The position numbers and the translations under genes were made by a program. From a virus: a DNA stretch of 20,303 bases. The notes beneath the pieces were generated by a model that saw only the letters and a program-made list of their open reading frames with translations, was not told the DNA's origin and ran no database searches. Location of the stretch: the IMG/VR virus record IMGVR_UViG_3300006802_000791, positions 1 to 20,303 of that record. One strand, written 5' to 3'. This document shows positions 9,439 to 17,479 of the stretch, piece by piece (the first letter of the stretch is position 1; each line of letters starts with the position of its first letter).

Positions 9439-11684
9439 TATCCCTCATTTATTGTTATACGTGGATAGATAGAAATGACTGTTAATGGTAATGGTTGTGT
9501 TTGTCTAACAAAGACAAATCCATCTGTATTAAAATCATCCCTAAATTCTACTTGTTTATCACCAGTAAATAATGGCACGGCTGCATCCATAGAAGCAGCA
9601 CTAGAACGAAATGGTATTCTTTCCATATCATTCAAGTTTGGACCAACTTCTACACCAACAGTTTCGTGTAAACGTAGTGTTACTTCGTGAATACGTTTAT
9701 CTTTAGATTGTGATGTACCGCCTTCGCCACCAGATTCTGCTCTCATTGTTTGCAAAGTAGAGGTATAAGGTAATCCAATATGTACTTTTGTTGCAGAACG
9801 ATCTAATGTCACCGCACCACTTGATACTGTTTTATCAGCGTGGGTTGCTCCATTAGCTAAGATTGTAACTGTTTCACCCTCTAGGTGATCTAATCCTGAA
9901 ATAGTTGTTACTGCACTACCAGAATAAGTTAGTCCACTATCAACATAAAATGCATCTTCCTGATCTGTGCCATAATCAAACAATGTTAAATATTCTACAT
10001 AGCGTCTTGTTGCACCATTGATAGTACGTTTAACAATCATATAAAATTCATCTTCGTTATCTTCTGTAGGAATAGATGCTACACTTTCTACAACAGCATT
10101 TCCTGAAGAAAAACTACCGCCAATAATGTGGCGATGCCATCCTGTTACTTGTTCTGCTCTTGCATAAGTAAAACCAAGTAATGTTCCATCATTTCTAACA
10201 CACCATAAAACACTGTCAGGTTCTTGCTGATATGACATTTCTATAATACCACCTTCGGTAATATGCTCGGCAAGTAATGTTAGATCTGTTGCCTGGTATT
10301 GGTCTATGTTTAGATTGTATGTTAGCTCACGTATTTTTCGTTTTGCTCGTTGTAAAAACATGGTAACGTTTTCTATTTGCACTGCATCTACATTGGCTGC
10401 ACCATAACTTGATTGGCGTTGTATCTGTACGTTTGTTGGGGTGATAGGTTGTGTTGTACCTGATGCACTAACAACAAATTCACCTCCTACTGTACCAACA
10501 ATCAAAGAACGTTGAGCAGATAAAAAACGTATTGCATTTACTTTATTGGATGCAATAGTATAAATCATTGCATCTGTATCATTTGTACCAGCAGTAAAAT
10601 TTTCGTATTGACCTGATTTAGAAAAAAATAAGGCTTGTGGTTGATCAGATGTACCAGCAAAAACTAATCGTTGTTCAAAGAAAGTTACACAAGATGGATG
10701 TCCAGTTGTGTCAGAAAAAGAACCAAGTGACCAATCAGTAGATGAGCTTGTAGAACCCATATCAATTAATATTTCTATTGTTACTACAGTTGTTGATGTA
10801 TATCCTGTAATTTTTCCATAACCATCTCTAAAACTAACTAACCTTCCAACATCTGTTGTTTGAAATCCTGTATCACTATTAATACCTGTTACTGCACTTG
10901 CCGTTAAAGTTCTTCCTGTGCCTACAGTATGTGCTGATGTTGAAAATGTTGTTGTTGTTGCATTAGCATCTAAGTATGGACCATCAACAAAATCAATATC
11001 TGCTAGTGTCCAGGATGTATGACCTGTTCGTGAAAGTTTTTCTACTTCATGGCTTGGATGCGTAATATACATAACGTCTGCACTTTGAGCAAATTTTAAT
11101 TGAAACAAATCCGTAGATGCATATGGACTAGATATTTCATAAATTTTATTCGCAACGCCACCAGATGTATAAGCTGTAAAACCTGTTGTATTAACATTGT
11201 TTCCATCAACATCTTGTAGTTCAAATGTGTTAGTTGTTTTATTAGCAACTTTAAATGTTTTACCATTAACTTCTGTCATTCCAACAACTTCAGTAATAAT
11301 GACATGATCGCCATTAGAGTAACCATGGGAGGAAATGGTAACTACTCCTGGATTAGCTTGTGTTATTCCAGTAATTGTTTTGTCAGATTCTGTAATAATG
11401 CCTTGGTCTTTATAAAAACGAATGTATTGATTACCAAATTCTAAAATATATGTTTGTGTCGTAGAAAATTCAAAAGGTATTAAGCGTGTTGCATTGGCAC
11501 TTGTTTTTACTTCATGCACAAACTTTGTGCCTGGTCTACGTGTTACTGCACCATGAGGATGCACTACCATATTTTCTAATGTTTTACATCCATTAAAATA
11601 TTTACCAATATCAGTTCTACCATCAAGTCGTGGTGATAATTCTCCAGCTGTAAAGTTGGTAAACGAAATGGTCGTTTTTGCCAT
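9438..11684 (-). CDS. Tail tubular protein B / nozzle, gp12-like
   Basis: A 748-residue, beta-rich protein expected to form the distal nozzle of the short tail. The N-terminus FTNFTAGELSPRLDGRTDI, followed by YFNGCKTLENMVVHPHGAV and TRRPGTKFV, is the hallmark of the podoviral gp12-like family. Residues 104-178 (VTISSHGYSNGDHVIITEV then GMTEVNGKTFKVANK and TAYTSGGVA) resemble the small beta domain similar to the E1 FCCH fold found inserted in such proteins. Later repeats of Gly/Thr-rich strands fit a beta-propeller. Length is near T7 gp12 (794). It starts directly after the stop of the gp11-like gene (TAA-ATG) and ends in a TAATG overlap with the GNAT-like gene. Confidence 0.85.
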   Translation of the reverse strand: MAKTTISFTNFTAGELSPRLDGRTDIGKYFNGCKTLENMVVHPHGAVTRRPGTKFVHEVKTSANATRLIPFEFSTTQTYILEFGNQYIRFYKDQGIITESDKTITGITQANPGVVTISSHGYSNGDHVIITEVVGMTEVNGKTFKVANKTTNTFELQDVDGNNVNTTGFTAYTSGGVANKIYEISSPYASTDLFQLKFAQSADVMYITHPSHEVEKLSRTGHTSWTLADIDFVDGPYLDANATTTTFSTSAHTVGTGRTLTASAVTGINSDTGFQTTDVGRLVSFRDGYGKITGYTSTTVVTIEILIDMGSTSSSTDWSLGSFSDTTGHPSCVTFFEQRLVFAGTSDQPQALFFSKSGQYENFTAGTNDTDAMIYTIASNKVNAIRFLSAQRSLIVGTVGGEFVVSASGTTQPITPTNVQIQRQSSYGAANVDAVQIENVTMFLQRAKRKIRELTYNLNIDQYQATDLTLLAEHITEGGIIEMSYQQEPDSVLWCVRNDGTLLGFTYARAEQVTGWHRHIIGGSFSSGNAVVESVASIPTEDNEDEFYMIVKRTINGATRRYVEYLTLFDYGTDQEDAFYVDSGLTYSGSAVTTISGLDHLEGETVTILANGATHADKTVSSGAVTLDRSATKVHIGLPYTSTLQTMRAESGGEGGTSQSKDKRIHEVTLRLHETVGVEVGPNLNDMERIPFRSSAASMDAAVPLFTGDKQVEFRDDFNTDGFVFVRQTQPLPLTVISIYPRITINEG

Positions 11685-12272
11685 TTAGTACCTCGAATTG
11701 ATAAAAGAACTAGAATCTATATTATCGGCTGTACCTTCAGTTGCATCTACAAAACGTGCTTCTCGTAGTTTTTGATTATACAATTCATACATTTGACCAG
11801 CTAATGATGTTGATGCGGTAATAGCATAACATAATTCTGACGCTAATCTTGCTGCTATTGTTTCAATCAATAATGTATCATATTCATTCGGATCAGTATT
11901 TTTAAAAATATATATTAAATAAATTGTTGTTTCATCGGTTAATAATTTTCTTCCTTCTATTTTAAATTTTTGTCCTGAATCTAAGTCAGAAGAAGATCCA
12001 TTATGATGACCGCCAACTTTCAAAACACGGATACAATCTGCTGGTAAAGTGTATTGATAATTATATTCATGTGTTGGTGTATCAGAGTCGGCAGCTAATT
12101 CTACTCGTTTAATTAAACAATTCCATGTATGTGAACGAAAAACAGAATCACGCACAGATTCATAACGTTGGTTTAGTAATCTTGCATTCTTACTATCTTC
12201 TGAAAGAGCTGTAATATTATTAGCACCTAACATATTAAGAGCTGAATTACATATTTCTACTACAGATGCCAT
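11685..12272 (-). CDS. Tail tubular protein A / head-tail adaptor, gp11-like
   Basis: A 195-residue adaptor that joins portal to tail. The opening SVVEICNSALNMLGANNITA, then NARLLNQRYESVRDSVFRSHTWNC, is characteristic of T7 gp11-like proteins (length of T7 gp11: 196). A beta region with YNYQYTLPADCIRVLKV follows, and a helix-rich C-terminus (LASELCYAITASTSLAGQMYELYNQKL) completes the fold. It lies immediately ahead of the gp12-like gene, the order universal in this phage group. Its ATG overlaps the preceding stop (TAATG). Confidence 0.85.
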   Translation of the reverse strand: MASVVEICNSALNMLGANNITALSEDSKNARLLNQRYESVRDSVFRSHTWNCLIKRVELAADSDTPTHEYNYQYTLPADCIRVLKVGGHHNGSSSDLDSGQKFKIEGRKLLTDETTIYLIYIFKNTDPNEYDTLLIETIAARLASELCYAITASTSLAGQMYELYNQKLREARFVDATEGTADNIDSSSFINSRY

Positions 12273-12544
12273 TATGATTTCTTATTCCTATTTGCAAAAT
12301 TTCTAGCTGATTCTACACTCCCAAAACCCCATGCTTTAAGTGCTAGTGCCTTTCTCGTTGGTCTACCTTTATCATCTTTCATTGGACCTTTCATTCCAGC
12401 AAATCTAGCAGCAAAAGAAATTCTTCTAGGATTAGTACCAGACTTTACTGGAGATTTTAAGTTAGAACCTTCTGTTCTTTTAAAATATTTTCTACCAGCT
12501 TCATTAAGACCGCCTTTCGGATTCTGATATTTTTTAGCAACCAT
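12272..12544 (-). CDS. Small basic conserved phage protein of unknown function
   Basis: A 90-residue, strongly basic protein: KKYQNPKGGLNEAGRKYFKR, then PVKSGTNPRRISFAARFAGM, then GRPTRKALALKAWGFGSVES. I recognise the pattern as a family common in marine and other phages (KGGLN...KSGxNPRRxSFAARF...KALALKAWGF) whose role is unknown; it may carry the DUF6321 label, from memory. Nucleic-acid or virion binding is possible from charge alone. The ATG directly abuts the stop of the upstream 44-residue gene and its stop overlaps the gp11-like start, so it sits firmly in the late operon. Confidence 0.75.
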   Translation of the reverse strand: MVAKKYQNPKGGLNEAGRKYFKRTEGSNLKSPVKSGTNPRRISFAARFAGMKGPMKDDKGRPTRKALALKAWGFGSVESARNFANRNKKS

Positions 12545-12679
12545 TTATTTTTTCTTTTTAGGAAACCCAGCTTTCATGTTTGCATAAGCCTTAGGTGTTA
12601 TTGTTGATTTAGATTTTGGTCTTGATGTACCAGCTTTTTTTCTTGCGTTTATGTTTGCGTATAATCCTTTTTTTGCCAT
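12545..12679 (-). CDS. Very short basic protein (MAKKGLYANI type)
   Basis: A 44-residue ORF reading MAKKGLYANINARKKAGTSR, then Ser/Lys-rich residues and a C-terminal AYANMKAGFPKKKK. The opening MAKKGLYANI is a recurring small phage protein family, usually found beside the 90-residue partner as here. It has an AAAGG Shine-Dalgarno site 6 nt before the ATG and its stop abuts the next ATG (TAA-ATG). Charge is strongly positive; the peptide KAGxxxxKS and the repeated YANxNA/YANMKA suggest an internal half-duplication. Function is unknown. It is the first gene after the hairpin at 12692-12717. Confidence 0.75.
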   Translation of the reverse strand: MAKKGLYANINARKKAGTSRPKSKSTITPKAYANMKAGFPKKKK

Positions 12680-12691
12680 ATTAAACCTTTC

Positions 12692-12717
12692 ATAGAGGGG
12701 ATAAAAATCCCCTCTAT
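12692..12717 (-). terminator. Perfect 11-bp hairpin after the capsid/decoration genes
   Basis: Arms at 12692-12702 and 12707-12717 (ATAGAGGGGAT / ATCCCCTCTAT) match perfectly around a 4-nt loop; the GC-rich core stands out in this AT-rich DNA. On the minus (late) transcript it comes 10 nt after the decoration stop, but the sequence after it is not U-rich. The U-rich tail (TTCTTTTAC) is on the plus side. Thus it could be a partial late terminator, an RNA-processing or stabilising stem, or a terminator for antisense transcripts. T7 has its main late terminator in the equivalent place, between capsid gene 10 and gene 11. Confidence 0.7.
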
Positions 12718-12727
12718 TCTTTTACAA

Positions 12728-13177
12728 TTATTCAGTTGAATATACAACCCACATATAAATTGTACCAGTAGCTGCTGCGCCACCAGTAGTAATTACAATG
12801 TCGGTTTCTGAAGTCACTCTATAACCTACGCCAGTTACCGCTGGTACTGGAGCGCCAGTTGAAGAACCAGCTAACATAGATTGAGATTGACCAGCTACGT
12901 TCCAAGTACCAACAACAGTTATATATCTGTCATCATCACCTGAATCGCCAACTTTTAATGTTACACCAGAACCCAATGCGTCACATTTTACAACAACGTC
13001 ATGGATTGTAGCGTAAGCTGGAATCTTTGCTAAAGTTATATCAGAACCTGAAGCTAGGGAAGATGCTTCGTATGTATCGTGAAATACTCTTAGCTTTCCT
13101 CCTACTTGCTCACTACTTGCTTTTACAACAGGAGTTGCAGTCAAGTTAGTGATATTTACACCTTTTACACTTGCCAT
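12728..13177 (-). CDS. Probable capsid decoration / head protein
   Basis: A 149-residue, Gly/Ser/Thr/Val-rich protein immediately after the capsid gene, with a strong Shine-Dalgarno (AGGAGG) 5 nt before its ATG and only 12 nt between the genes. Composition (LASGSDITLAKIPAYATIHD, then VVVKCDALGSGVTLKVGD) predicts an almost all-beta fold with no membrane part. Many marine podoviruses carry a similar protein here. The position, strong translation signal and shared transcript with the capsid imply an abundant virion protein, such as a capsid cementing or decoration protein. The exact role is inference. Confidence 0.65.
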   Translation of the reverse strand: MASVKGVNITNLTATPVVKASSEQVGGKLRVFHDTYEASSLASGSDITLAKIPAYATIHDVVVKCDALGSGVTLKVGDSGDDDRYITVVGTWNVAGQSQSMLAGSSTGAPVPAVTGVGYRVTSETDIVITTGGAAATGTIYMWVVYSTE

Positions 13178-13189
13178 AATTGCCTCCTA

Positions 13190-14062
13190 TTATTCGTTAC
13201 AAGGGATTTGAAATACTTTATTTTCTTCCATACGAGTCGCACCAACGCTCATGCAGTAGTAAACTTGTGTGCTGTATGATTTGTCTGCTCTTTCGCTAAT
13301 TTTAGCTTGAACATCTTTACCAACAGCAAGTTTAATTGCATCTTCAGTATAAGCGAAGCACAGTCTATCGTCAGTATTTGTTGCATCAAAAGGTAATCTG
13401 TTTGATGTTACAAATTTAAAGCCTAAGAAAGTGTCAATTTCACCTTGTACTAAAGCTCGTACAGTATTGAAGTCAGCAGAAGTAATTGTTGAGTCACCTA
13501 ACAAATCAGAAATTTGTTGAGCTCCACACACAATGTATCTTGCTAGACTTGGATCTACATCATTCGCATCAAAGAATTTTTTAGCAGAACGTAGTTTTGC
13601 TAAAGTTAATCCATCTGTTTGGTTAGATGTAGCAAATTTAGAGCCTGATGGTAGAGCAACCGAAGTTCCACCACTTACTCCTGTGTCAGCAGCTGCATTA
13701 AATGCTGTAATAATTACATCATCCATGCTTCTACCCATAGCTGCCGCAGCAGCTTTAGCGTAAGAGCTTGTTGGATCAATAAGCATTCTGACTTTATCTG
13801 AATCGTCAATAAGGTCAGCCCACTCATAGTCATCCAAACTAACTCTTCTTCTGTCGTGAGGTGTGTCTATTTGCGGAGTATCACCATGTCTGCTTAGTTT
13901 TTTCTGAGCAGCAGTTACGCCAATTTGTTCAAAAAAAGCGTGTTTACCAGTGATAGTTTCCACATCAACAGTTCCTCTCAACTTTGAACCCATTTGTTGA
14001 GAAAGCATAGACACGTTACGGCTATACTGTTCTACAAATGCTGTAGTTATTTGATTAGACAT
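13190..14062 (-). CDS. Major capsid protein
   Basis: A 290-residue shell protein. The opening ITTAFVEQYSRNVSMLSQQM, then LRGTVDVETITGKHAFFEQIG and RRRVSLDDYEWADLIDDSDK (residues 71-90), followed by YAKAAAAAMGRSMDDVIITAF, is the pattern of the phage capsid family found in BPP-1-like and many marine podoviruses. The size fits a HK97-fold subunit without a large extra domain. A strong AGGAG lies 7 nt before the ATG. It follows the scaffold gene after a 120-nt gap, the longest gap in this part of the operon, which may hold its own expression signals. Confidence 0.85.
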   Translation of the reverse strand: MSNQITTAFVEQYSRNVSMLSQQMGSKLRGTVDVETITGKHAFFEQIGVTAAQKKLSRHGDTPQIDTPHDRRRVSLDDYEWADLIDDSDKVRMLIDPTSSYAKAAAAAMGRSMDDVIITAFNAAADTGVSGGTSVALPSGSKFATSNQTDGLTLAKLRSAKKFFDANDVDPSLARYIVCGAQQISDLLGDSTITSADFNTVRALVQGEIDTFLGFKFVTSNRLPFDATNTDDRLCFAYTEDAIKLAVGKDVQAKISERADKSYSTQVYYCMSVGATRMEENKVFQIPCNE

Positions 14063-14135
14063 ACTAATCTCCTATAAGTTAAGTTGTTAATGCTTGATTG
14101 ATTTATCCTCACCAGAGGGATCATTCTTCATTTAA

Positions 14136-14148
14136 GGACTGATAGTCC
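14136..14148 (-). other. Short hairpin in the leader of the capsid gene
   Basis: GGACT and AGTCC (14136-14140 / 14144-14148) pair around a 3-nt loop, inside the 120-nt gap ahead of the capsid gene. On the minus strand a TTGACA lies just upstream (about 14165-14170), with only a weak TATCAG 18 nt on, so a host-type promoter is possible but poor. A second weak stem (CCTC/GAGG) lies at about 14107-14118. These may stabilise the capsid message. Confidence 0.3.
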
Positions 14149-14182
14149 ATCTTCTTTCAGATTGTCAACGGAGTCCATAGGA

Positions 14183-15031
14183 TTATTCCGTTTCTATCCC
14201 CAGCTTCATATTCTGAAGTTGGAAAACCTCTTCTACCGCAGCCTGGTGGTTTGGATGATTCTTATTCCAATAAGGATGATCCTTGTCACCAAGAATTTTA
14301 CTAATTTCTTTTTCTGCTTGAACTGGTGTTATACCACTATTTTCTTCTTGTCCAGTACCTAAATTATCTTCCGAAAATTTTTCTGATAAACCAGATAATG
14401 CTTTAATAAAAGCTGGATGATTTCCAAGACTTGTGCCATCTTGTAATTTCATTTCAGCCATATCATCTGCAAAAAAATTTTTAAAAACTTGATTTGCTTT
14501 TTGTACCTTGGAATCATACGCTAAACCAAATTCTTTTCTTAGTTCTTGCTCAGAATTTACCTTTGCAAGTTCTGCTTGCTTTTGTAATTCATCCCTTCCT
14601 TGGCTTTCAAGACTAGAATAATAATCTAATATTCCTTGTGCTTGATGCGGTAATAAACCTAGTTTATGTGCTTGTGATACAAACTCTTTAACAGGTTGAT
14701 CACTTGCTCCTTCTTGCACTTCATACTTAACTTCATATCCTTCAGGCGTTTCTGGTACACCCAACTTAGAATATACTTGTTTCCAATCATCCTCTGTTGC
14801 GTGTTTTCCTGGAATAGATATTTTATCTGCACCAACCATTTTTTGTGCATGAACTAAGCTCTTTGCCATATCTTCTACATTACGAAAATTTTGCAACGAA
14901 GGTTCTTTTCGTAAATCTTCTGGTAATGTTTCTAAAAAATTTACTTCTTGTGTTGGTTGTATTGTTGCTTGTTCTATAGGTTGTTGTTCTTCAGATTGCG
15001 GTTGATCTACCACAGTTGTCTGTTCTTCCAT
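14183..15031 (-). CDS. Capsid scaffolding protein
   Basis: A 282-residue, acidic, Gln/Glu-rich protein between portal and capsid, as scaffolds of T7-like phages are. The N-terminal 30 residues are disordered and Glu/Gln/Pro-rich; then FLETLPEDLRKEPSLQNFRN, VEDMAKSLVHAQKMVGADKI and TPEGYEV are typical of scaffold proteins of this group. The centre (YYSSLESQGRDELQKQAELA) is a coiled coil. The C-terminal part (about 225-282) is charged and helical, where scaffolds usually contact the shell. Length is near T7 gp9 (307). The ATG lies just past the Bbp19-like stop. Confidence 0.85.
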   Translation of the reverse strand: MEEQTTVVDQPQSEEQQPIEQATIQPTQEVNFLETLPEDLRKEPSLQNFRNVEDMAKSLVHAQKMVGADKISIPGKHATEDDWKQVYSKLGVPETPEGYEVKYEVQEGASDQPVKEFVSQAHKLGLLPHQAQGILDYYSSLESQGRDELQKQAELAKVNSEQELRKEFGLAYDSKVQKANQVFKNFFADDMAEMKLQDGTSLGNHPAFIKALSGLSEKFSEDNLGTGQEENSGITPVQAEKEISKILGDKDHPYWNKNHPNHQAAVEEVFQLQNMKLGIETE

Positions 15032-15032
15032 G

Positions 15033-15251
15033 TTATTTTTCCTTTTCTTTTTTTAACATTGATTTAATAAATAAAGTGACGGCTCTCATTCCCTCTAAAT
15101 TTGCTGCAACATATGGATCTTTGTCAAATGTTGATGTATGTATTCCTGTTCGTTGTTCCAAGTCTGCTAAAACTATTTCTCCTTCTTTAGAAGAAAAGCA
15201 TTGTTGATACGAAGAACGTAATTCTTTTAATTTATCTTCCTGTTGCGCCAC
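15033..15251 (-). CDS. Bbp19-like small protein
   Basis: A 72-residue protein: LKELRSSYQQCFSSKEGEIV, LADLEQRTGIHTSTF, DPYVAANLEGMRAVTLFI. The pattern 'Y..vF....G..VL.DL......TF...DP..t...EG.RaV.L.I' matches the small Bbp19-type protein found between portal and scaffold in BPP-1-like and related podoviruses. Role unknown, probably in head assembly or as a minor structural part. Its first 20 nt overlap the 3' end of the portal gene, and it ends 1 nt before the scaffold ATG. Confidence 0.7.
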   Translation of the reverse strand: MAQQEDKLKELRSSYQQCFSSKEGEIVLADLEQRTGIHTSTFDKDPYVAANLEGMRAVTLFIKSMLKKEKEK

Positions 15252-16830
15252 CAGCTAACTCCTTTAATAATGGTGCAGCTTTTCCTCCAGCTTCTGCAAG
15301 TTGTGATGTTTCATCTAACTCTGCTTGACGCTGTGCTGCTTCTGCTTGTTGTTGACGTATCTCTGCTACTTCTTGATCAGATCGTAATACTTTTCGTGGT
15401 ACACCCAATACATCTGTTACGTGCTTAACTAATTTATCACTATCAATGTAATCCATGACAGGCATTGACTGACCTAATGGAGCGATGATTTCTAGTGAAC
15501 GCAGTATTGCTTGTATTTCACCAGTACGTTGTGATCTTGCTAATGGTGATACATACTCAATATCAACTGTTTGACCTTGCAATGACATTGGTGGTGTTGG
15601 TAATATTTCTTTTCTTAGTAAAATATTAAAACAACGTGTAATTAATGGTTGCAACATTTCTGATTGTAGTCTGCCAAGGACAGGAGCAAGTAATCGCATT
15701 TTCTCCTCGTTTCGTTGCATAACTTCCGTTGCTGTCATCTGCACATTCTGTGATAATAATAATTGATCTACATAATAGGCTTGTCTGATTGCATTACGTC
15801 TTTGTTCTTCTAGGTTAATACCAACAGGTGTATTTGCACCTATGTTTAATGCCTCAATTCTATCTCTACTACCAGATCTATAATAGTTTAAACCACCAGG
15901 TTGTGTTCTTACAGGTAAAACAAAACTATCATCTGGTACTAATAATGGGGGATCTACCATCTTTTGTGCTGCTTTAATGGTTGTTTCAGCCATTTTATTT
16001 AACATTTTTATGTCTGGTAAGGCTGTCATACTAGGTGATCTGCCATATACTTCTGCACTAGACTCCAACCAACGTGGTACAACAAAAGGAAATTCATTGA
16101 ATCCTGATACAGATATGATGTTTCCATCCTCATTATCATAGTAAATAGAAGTAAATGCCATAGATTTATTATCCATTTTGTATGGATTGAGTTTATCATT
16201 AGGCTTAACACACTGATGTATTGTTACTTCATCATATGGACTATTCTTTGCTGCATCTAATAATCGTTTTGATAGTTTATTTCCAAATCTATTAAATGCC
16301 GCTTTAGCGGTCATTTTAAATTCACGATGAACTGTATCTACATACCCTTTATCATTTTCTGCAATATAAATTTCTTTGATATGTCTTGTAGAAAAACGCA
16401 ATAATTTTTGTTCATCTTCCTCAATCATCATACACGATGTGCCAAACGTACATAGATCTACATACAATTCATGGACTTCTTGTTGAAAGTTAGAACGTGC
16501 AAGAGCAATATACATTGCCTGGGTAGATGACTCTAACCATTCTCTACTTTCCTCATCCATGGCTAATGTTTCATCTTTGAAACGCATACTAAACCAAGGT
16601 GTTGCTGCATTGGTCAACATTCCATGCAACGAGGAAGAAAGTAATTCTGCGGCGTGTAATGCTGTTCCATCAAAAATAAATTCGGTACGTTTATCTCCTG
16701 GTGTTCTATCTATATTAACATCAGCTCTTCTTGGTAGCACATAGTCTGCTATTTCTTGCCAATGACTTTCCCAGTTTCGTCTTTTATTTTTTAATTCTGA
16801 AAACTGATTACTTAATTCTGATACATCCAT
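15232..16830 (-). CDS. Portal protein (head-tail connector, gp8-like)
   Basis: A 532-residue portal subunit (T7 gp8 is 536). Family signs are LKNKRRNWESHWQEIADYVL (residues 13-32), AAELLSSSLHGMLTN and PWFSMRF, the 'GYVDTVHREFKMTAKA' block, and a central YYRSGSRDRIEALNIG leading to IRQAYYVDQLLL and MTATEVMQRNEEKMR. The C-terminus is a charged Gln/Glu-rich helix. The portal forms the dodecamer through which TerL packages DNA and to which the gp11-like adaptor binds. An AGGA in the last codons of the preceding gene (TTAGGACAATAA) is its ribosome site, with ATG one base after the stop. Confidence 0.9.
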   Translation of the reverse strand: MDVSELSNQFSELKNKRRNWESHWQEIADYVLPRRADVNIDRTPGDKRTEFIFDGTALHAAELLSSSLHGMLTNAATPWFSMRFKDETLAMDEESREWLESSTQAMYIALARSNFQQEVHELYVDLCTFGTSCMMIEEDEQKLLRFSTRHIKEIYIAENDKGYVDTVHREFKMTAKAAFNRFGNKLSKRLLDAAKNSPYDEVTIHQCVKPNDKLNPYKMDNKSMAFTSIYYDNEDGNIISVSGFNEFPFVVPRWLESSAEVYGRSPSMTALPDIKMLNKMAETTIKAAQKMVDPPLLVPDDSFVLPVRTQPGGLNYYRSGSRDRIEALNIGANTPVGINLEEQRRNAIRQAYYVDQLLLSQNVQMTATEVMQRNEEKMRLLAPVLGRLQSEMLQPLITRCFNILLRKEILPTPPMSLQGQTVDIEYVSPLARSQRTGEIQAILRSLEIIAPLGQSMPVMDYIDSDKLVKHVTDVLGVPRKVLRSDQEVAEIRQQQAEAAQRQAELDETSQLAEAGGKAAPLLKELAGGATGR

Positions 16831-16831
16831 G

Positions 16832-17314
16832 TTATTGTCCTAATGTTGTTTTTCTTCTATTGTTACCCTTCATTCCTAATAATCCTAAAACTGTTCTATC
16901 ACTTGTAAAAGGTTTGCCTGATTGTTTTGCTTGAAACATTTTTGTATAATCTTCATATGCTTCTTTAGGTTGTGCAAAATCAGCAGCTGCTTTACCAGCC
17001 GCTATACGCATTGGAGCGCCTATGATTGTTGGAGCGCCTATAGATGCAGCAGCAAATATTAATGCTTTTGCTTTATTTTGTGATTTTAACATTTCACTAG
17101 AAATTGCTGTTGATGTTAATGCACCGCTTGGATCACCAGTACCCATTGCTGTACTTGTTCCACCAGCACCATATTTTAATCCAGCACCATATGATGTTAG
17201 TATTGGTCTACCTGATGCTGTTTTAATAATGTTACCAGATGAATCTTTCATTACTGCACCTTCTACATTTTTTAACGACATATCAATCGCTTCTGCTACT
17301 TTACCGCCATACAT
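16832..17314 (-). CDS. Hypothetical Gly/Ala-rich protein, 3' portion of a stop-interrupted gene
   Basis: A 160-residue ORF starting MYGGKVAEAIDMSLKNVEGA, with Gly/Ala/Ser-rich middle (LTSYGAGLKYGAGG), a hydrophobic Ala/Ile segment near 86-106 (IFAAASIGAPTIIGAPMRIA) and C-terminus VLGLLGMKGNNRRKTTLGQ. Its ATG at 17314 has no good ribosome site. The same frame stays open a further 27 codons upstream (QQNVVNKVKVKKAAAEEKQK, coiled-coil-like), up to a TAA at 17396-17398, and continues beyond that TAA to a well-placed ATG at 17479. The natural gene is therefore probably 16832-17479 (215 codons) and this is its larger, unbroken part. It lies between the small Pro-rich gene and the portal; function is unknown, possibly a minor head or core component. 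Confidence 0.65.
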   Translation of the reverse strand: MYGGKVAEAIDMSLKNVEGAVMKDSSGNIIKTASGRPILTSYGAGLKYGAGGTSTAMGTGDPSGALTSTAISSEMLKSQNKAKALIFAAASIGAPTIIGAPMRIAAGKAAADFAQPKEAYEDYTKMFQAKQSGKPFTSDRTVLGLLGMKGNNRRKTTLGQ

Positions 17315-17395
17315 TTTATTACCAGCTGCTATTTGTTTTTGTTTTTCTTCTGCCGCTGCTTTTTTTACTTTAACCTTATTAACAACATTTTGTTG

Positions 17396-17479
17396 TTATC
17401 TTCTATCTCTTTCACCACCGCCGTAACTTCCGCCGCCGCCTCCACTACTTCTTCCACTTGTTGCTGTACTTGCACCCAT
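17396..17479 (-). pseudogene. 5' Gly/Ser-rich fragment of the gene continued at 17395-16832
   Basis: An ATG at 17479, with AGGA 7 nt upstream, starts MGASTATSGRSSGGGGGSYG, then GGERDRR and a TAA. The 27-codon fragment is in the same frame as the 160-residue ORF downstream, with no frameshift needed. A Gly/Ser-rich start followed by a charged helix and Gly/Ala body is what one would expect of one protein. A single C-to-T change (CAA to TAA; the next two codons are CAA) would explain the break. Alternatives are genuine short-peptide translation, stop readthrough, or a base error. Confidence 0.55.

Noticed and set aside
14162-14362. Plus-strand ORF over the end of the scaffold gene
   Set aside because: Antisense to the scaffold gene, no ribosome site, composition typical of a shadow frame.
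17396-17398. TAA recoded as an amino acid in this phage
   Set aside because: TAA is the stop of most other genes here (e.g. 3843, 9001, 9438, 12272, 14183), with starts placed right at it.
17022-17426. Plus-strand 134-codon hydrophobic ORF
   Set aside because: Runs antisense to the Gly/Ala-rich gene; the hydrophobic look comes from reverse-reading Ala/Gly/Lys codons.
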